The translations under genes and the position numbers were made by a program. Of a stretch of DNA of 44,632 nt, positions 41,830 to 44,632 are shown piece after piece. The DNA is from Actinomycetes bacterium (lineage in GTDB: Bacteria; Actinomycetota; Actinomycetes; Propionibacteriales; Propionibacteriaceae): the NCBI GenBank assembly GCA_030426725.1, contig JAUHXZ010000017.1:1-44632 (forward strand), in the 5' to 3' direction. The notes under the pieces are model-generated. The model was not told where the DNA came from. It saw only the letters and a list, made by a program, of their open reading frames with translations, and made no database searches. How positions within the stretch are numbered: position 1 is the stretch's first letter; every line of letters begins with the position of its first letter.

Positions 41830-44613
41830 ATGAGCACAACACCGGTTTCGCCAGCGCACGGATCGGGGCCGGGCGAACCCTGGCTGACCGACGCCCCAGA
41901 CGTGATGGCGGGCCTGGAAACCGACAGCACCGTGGGACTCACTCAGGAGGAGGCGGCCCGGCGTCTCGCCGAGCACGGGCCCAACCAGCTCAGCTCGGAG
42001 CCCCCGCCGTCTACCCTGGCCGTCGCGCTGAAGCAGCTGGCCGACCCGATGAACCTCATGCTGGTGGCCGTCGCCGTCGTGAGCCTGATCATCGCGCAGG
42101 TCTCCACGGCGGTGCTCGTCGCGGCGCTCATCCTGCTCAACCTGGTGCTCGGCACCCGGCAGGAGCTCAATGCAAGGGCCAGCGTCGACGCGTTGGCCAA
42201 GATGCAGATCCCGAAGGCCCGCGTCGTGCGCGGCGGCACCCTGCAGCTGGTCGACGCCAGTGACATCGTCCCAGGAGACCTGCTCCAGGTGGAGTCCGGT
42301 GACATCGCTCCGGCGGACGGGAGGATCATCCAGGCGGCGACGCTCGAGTGCCAGGAGGCCGCGCTCACCGGGGAGAGCGCGCCGATCGGCAAGTCGGCCG
42401 CGACGCTCGCTGGTCCTGAGGTCGCGCTGGGTGACCGCGCGAACATGCTGTTCCAGAACACGTCGGTCACCCGCGGCACCGGATCCGTGGTGGTGACCGC
42501 CACCGGCATGGACACCGAGATGGGCCGGATCGCCGACATGCTGACGTCGGTGAAGGTGCCGAAGTCGCCGCTGCAGAAGGAACTGAACTCCCTGACCCGC
42601 GTGATCGGCGTGCTGGCCTGGGGCGCGGTCGCGGTCATCGTCCTGGTCGGCCTCGGGCGCGGTCAGGACCCGGCCGACGTCCTGCTGCTCGGCGTCGCGA
42701 TGGCTCTGTCTGCCATCCCGACCGGACTGCCGACCTTCGTGCAGGCGATGCTCTCGTTCGGCGCGACGCAGCTGGCTGAGGCCAAGGCGGTGGTCAAGAG
42801 CCTGCCGGACGTCGAGACCCTGGGGTCGACCTCCGCGATCAACACCGACAAGACGGGCACGCTGACGCTCAACGAGATGATGGCGTCGACCCTCTTCTAC
42901 CTCGGCAACTGGTACAAGATCACCGGGGAGGGCTACCGCAAGTCCGGCGACATCCTCCAGGTCGCAGGCGAGACGCCTCCGGACTTCACCCGGCTCAGCC
43001 TGGGCCTGGCGCTGGCCAGCGACGCGACCGTCTCCGATGCCGGCGACGTGGTGGGAGACCCTACCGAGGCGGCGCTGGTGGTGCTGGCGGCCAAGGTCGG
43101 CGTCGACGCTGAGCAGACCAGACGCGCCTACCCGCGCATCGCCGAGGTCCCCTTCGATTCGGACTACAAGTTCATGGCCACCGTGCACGACGCCGTCGTG
43201 GACGGGGCGTCCCGAACCATCCTGCTGGTCAAGGGGGCCCCCGACGTGATCATGGGACGCACCTCCACCGTCCGCCTGGACGACGGCCGCTCGGTGCCGC
43301 TCTCGGACGCCGCCGAGAAGGTCAACGCCGCCAACGAGGAGATGGGCGCCAACGGACTGCGCATTCTGGCCTTCGCGATGCGTGACATCCGCCCTGAGGA
43401 GCGCGATTCAGTCCTGGCCGACCCGATGGCGGCCGTCACGGACCTCGACTTCATCTCCCTCGTCGGGATCATCGATCCGCTGCGTCCCTCCGCCAAGGAG
43501 GCCGTCACCACGGCCCATGCCGCGGGCATCGACGTCCGGATGATCACCGGGGACCACGCCGTCACCGCAGCGGCCATCGGCTCCGAGCTCGGCCTCGGGA
43601 AGGGCGCCATCAGCGGTGCCGAGTTCCGCTCGCTCAGCGACCAAGAGGTGTTGGCGCGGCTCGACGGCCTGCACGTCTTCGGCCGCGTTGCTCCCGAGGA
43701 CAAGTTGCGACTCGTGCGTCTCATGCAGTCGCAGGGCCAGATCGTCGCCATGACGGGTGACGCGGTCAACGACGCCGCAGCCCTCAAGCAGGCCGACATC
43801 GGCGTCGCGATGGGGTCCGGCAGCGAGGTCACGAAGCAGGCGGGCAAGATGATCCTGACCGACGACAACTTCGGCACGCTGGTCCATGCCATCCGTCTGG
43901 GCCGCGCCATCTACGAGAAGATCCTCGGCTACATCAACTACCAGATGTCCCAGCTCATCGCCCTGGCCACGTTGTTCCTCGTCGCCAGCGTGTTCGGCAT
44001 CAACGAGGGCGTCGCGATGTCCGCCCTGATGGTGCTGTTCCTCAACTTCTTCATCGCGTCGGTGCCGGTGTTCATCATCATCTACGACGAGGTGAGCGAC
44101 GACATCATGACCCGCCCGCCACGGGACCCCGCCGTCGGCATCGCCAACGGTCGATCGGTCGTGCGCTGGGTGCTGTACGGCCTCGTCGTGTTCGGCGTCG
44201 CGCTCGTTCCGCTCGTTGCCGGCCCTGACACGCCAAGTCCGGACTCGCCCAGCGTGTCGATGACCATGACGGCCGTGGTGGTGTCGTTCGCCACCGTTCT
44301 CAGCGGGATCTCGTTGCGACGCATCGCGGAGTCGGGGTTCGCGGCGCCGCTCGAACGCGCTCTCAAGCTCGCCGCGATCCCTGTCGTTCTGACCGTCCTG
44401 GTCACCGAGGTGGGCTTCCTCCAGGATGCGCTGGTCACCACGTCGCTCACCCTCGCGCAGTGGCTGACGTGCGCGGCGCTCGCCGCCGCCGCACCGATCG
44501 TGATCGAGATCGACAAGGCGATCACACGCAGGCGGGGCTCACCCCCCGCACCGATGAGTCCGGAGAATGCGCTCTCGCCGGCACGCGCGCGCCAGCAGGC
44601 CGGAACCCGGTAG
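41830..44613 (+). CDS. P-type cation-transporting ATPase (P2-like) with atypical motifs
   Basis: The 927-residue protein has a cation ATPase N-domain (to ~65), the A-domain motif TGES (180-183), the phosphorylation site INTDKTGTLT (Asp340), the KGAP nucleotide motif, and the hinge as TGDAVNDAAALKQADIG (Asp644). The usual hinge is GDGVNDAPALK. The M4 motif is IPTGLP, where SERCA-type pumps have PEGLP, and M6 reads LNFFIASVP rather than N-x-x-T-D. The cation is therefore uncertain. The ATG at 41830 follows a weak CAAGGC site. Confidence 0.92.
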   Translation: MSTTPVSPAHGSGPGEPWLTDAPDVMAGLETDSTVGLTQEEAARRLAEHGPNQLSSEPPPSTLAVALKQLADPMNLMLVAVAVVSLIIAQVSTAVLVAALILLNLVLGTRQELNARASVDALAKMQIPKARVVRGGTLQLVDASDIVPGDLLQVESGDIAPADGRIIQAATLECQEAALTGESAPIGKSAATLAGPEVALGDRANMLFQNTSVTRGTGSVVVTATGMDTEMGRIADMLTSVKVPKSPLQKELNSLTRVIGVLAWGAVAVIVLVGLGRGQDPADVLLLGVAMALSAIPTGLPTFVQAMLSFGATQLAEAKAVVKSLPDVETLGSTSAINTDKTGTLTLNEMMASTLFYLGNWYKITGEGYRKSGDILQVAGETPPDFTRLSLGLALASDATVSDAGDVVGDPTEAALVVLAAKVGVDAEQTRRAYPRIAEVPFDSDYKFMATVHDAVVDGASRTILLVKGAPDVIMGRTSTVRLDDGRSVPLSDAAEKVNAANEEMGANGLRILAFAMRDIRPEERDSVLADPMAAVTDLDFISLVGIIDPLRPSAKEAVTTAHAAGIDVRMITGDHAVTAAAIGSELGLGKGAISGAEFRSLSDQEVLARLDGLHVFGRVAPEDKLRLVRLMQSQGQIVAMTGDAVNDAAALKQADIGVAMGSGSEVTKQAGKMILTDDNFGTLVHAIRLGRAIYEKILGYINYQMSQLIALATLFLVASVFGINEGVAMSALMVLFLNFFIASVPVFIIIYDEVSDDIMTRPPRDPAVGIANGRSVVRWVLYGLVVFGVALVPLVAGPDTPSPDSPSVSMTMTAVVVSFATVLSGISLRRIAESGFAAPLERALKLAAIPVVLTVLVTEVGFLQDALVTTSLTLAQWLTCAALAAAAPIVIEIDKAITRRRGSPPAPMSPENALSPARARQQAGTR

Positions 44614-44632
44614 GGGGGCAGGAGAGCCGGCC

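Overview
The window is a chromosomal segment of a high-GC Gram-positive bacterium (Actinomycetota). The evidence is rbpA (an RNA polymerase-binding protein found only in Actinobacteria), an acyltransferase of the phosphatidylinositol-mannoside type beside thrS and a HIT gene, a polyprenol-phosphate-mannose synthase next to an apolipoprotein N-acyltransferase, a GPGG-type small membrane protein, a gluABCD glutamate importer and many apparently leaderless genes. The gene style suggests Propionibacteriaceae or a related family, but the genus cannot be fixed from sequence alone. I see no rRNA, tRNA, CRISPR array, insertion sequence, integrase or prophage gene. Genes are tightly packed on both strands, with many 4-bp ATGA/GTGA overlaps.

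Layout. 1-4815 (minus): thrS, HIT hydrolase and a truncated PatA-like acyltransferase form one operon; then a small GNAT, a YbaK-type deacylase and an EamA exporter. 4872-7306: a GH42 beta-galactosidase and a lone glucose-type EIIA diverge from a symmetric promoter region. 7435-10465: lpd and an unusual XRE-MurA fusion diverge. 10470-12604: pyridoxal kinase, a GDPD-family phosphodiesterase and rbpA behind a sigma-R-like promoter. 12598-16352: fxsA, ppm1 and lnt (lipoprotein and mannan lipid metabolism) opposite a 5'-3' exonuclease-like gene. 16342-21725: metW-metX, a VIT/CCC1 metal transporter with a DtxR/IdeR-like box, metY and sdaA (sulfur and serine amino acid metabolism).

21780-24485 is the most interesting part. 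A type III-like sulfide:quinone oxidoreductase, a TusE/DsrC-like carrier with one C-terminal cysteine and a DsrE2-like protein form a three-gene operon. Its promoter carries a CsoR/CstR-like dyad. The oxidoreductase ends with, and the DsrE2 protein begins with, the same PIIP-x-F peptide inside a disordered tail, suggesting a physically coupled sulfide oxidation and persulfide relay module.

24607-30126: a TIGR01777 epimerase-like protein, a CYTH-CHAD protein and a complete osmoprotectant ABC importer. 30286-33675: gluABCD. 33700-35719: KtrA/KtrB potassium uptake. 35834-37794: cspA with a two-hairpin leader, a frameshifted metallo-beta-lactamase-fold gene and an NmrA-like SDR. 38008-44613: small and large membrane proteins of unknown role, an alpha/beta hydrolase whose nucleophile is cysteine, an SRPBCC protein, and a P-type ATPase with atypical M4, M6 and hinge motifs.

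Across the window at least ten genes have a TANNNT-like hexamer ending 6-8 nt before the start codon and no clear ribosome-binding site. This is the signature of leaderless transcripts and was used to choose several starts.
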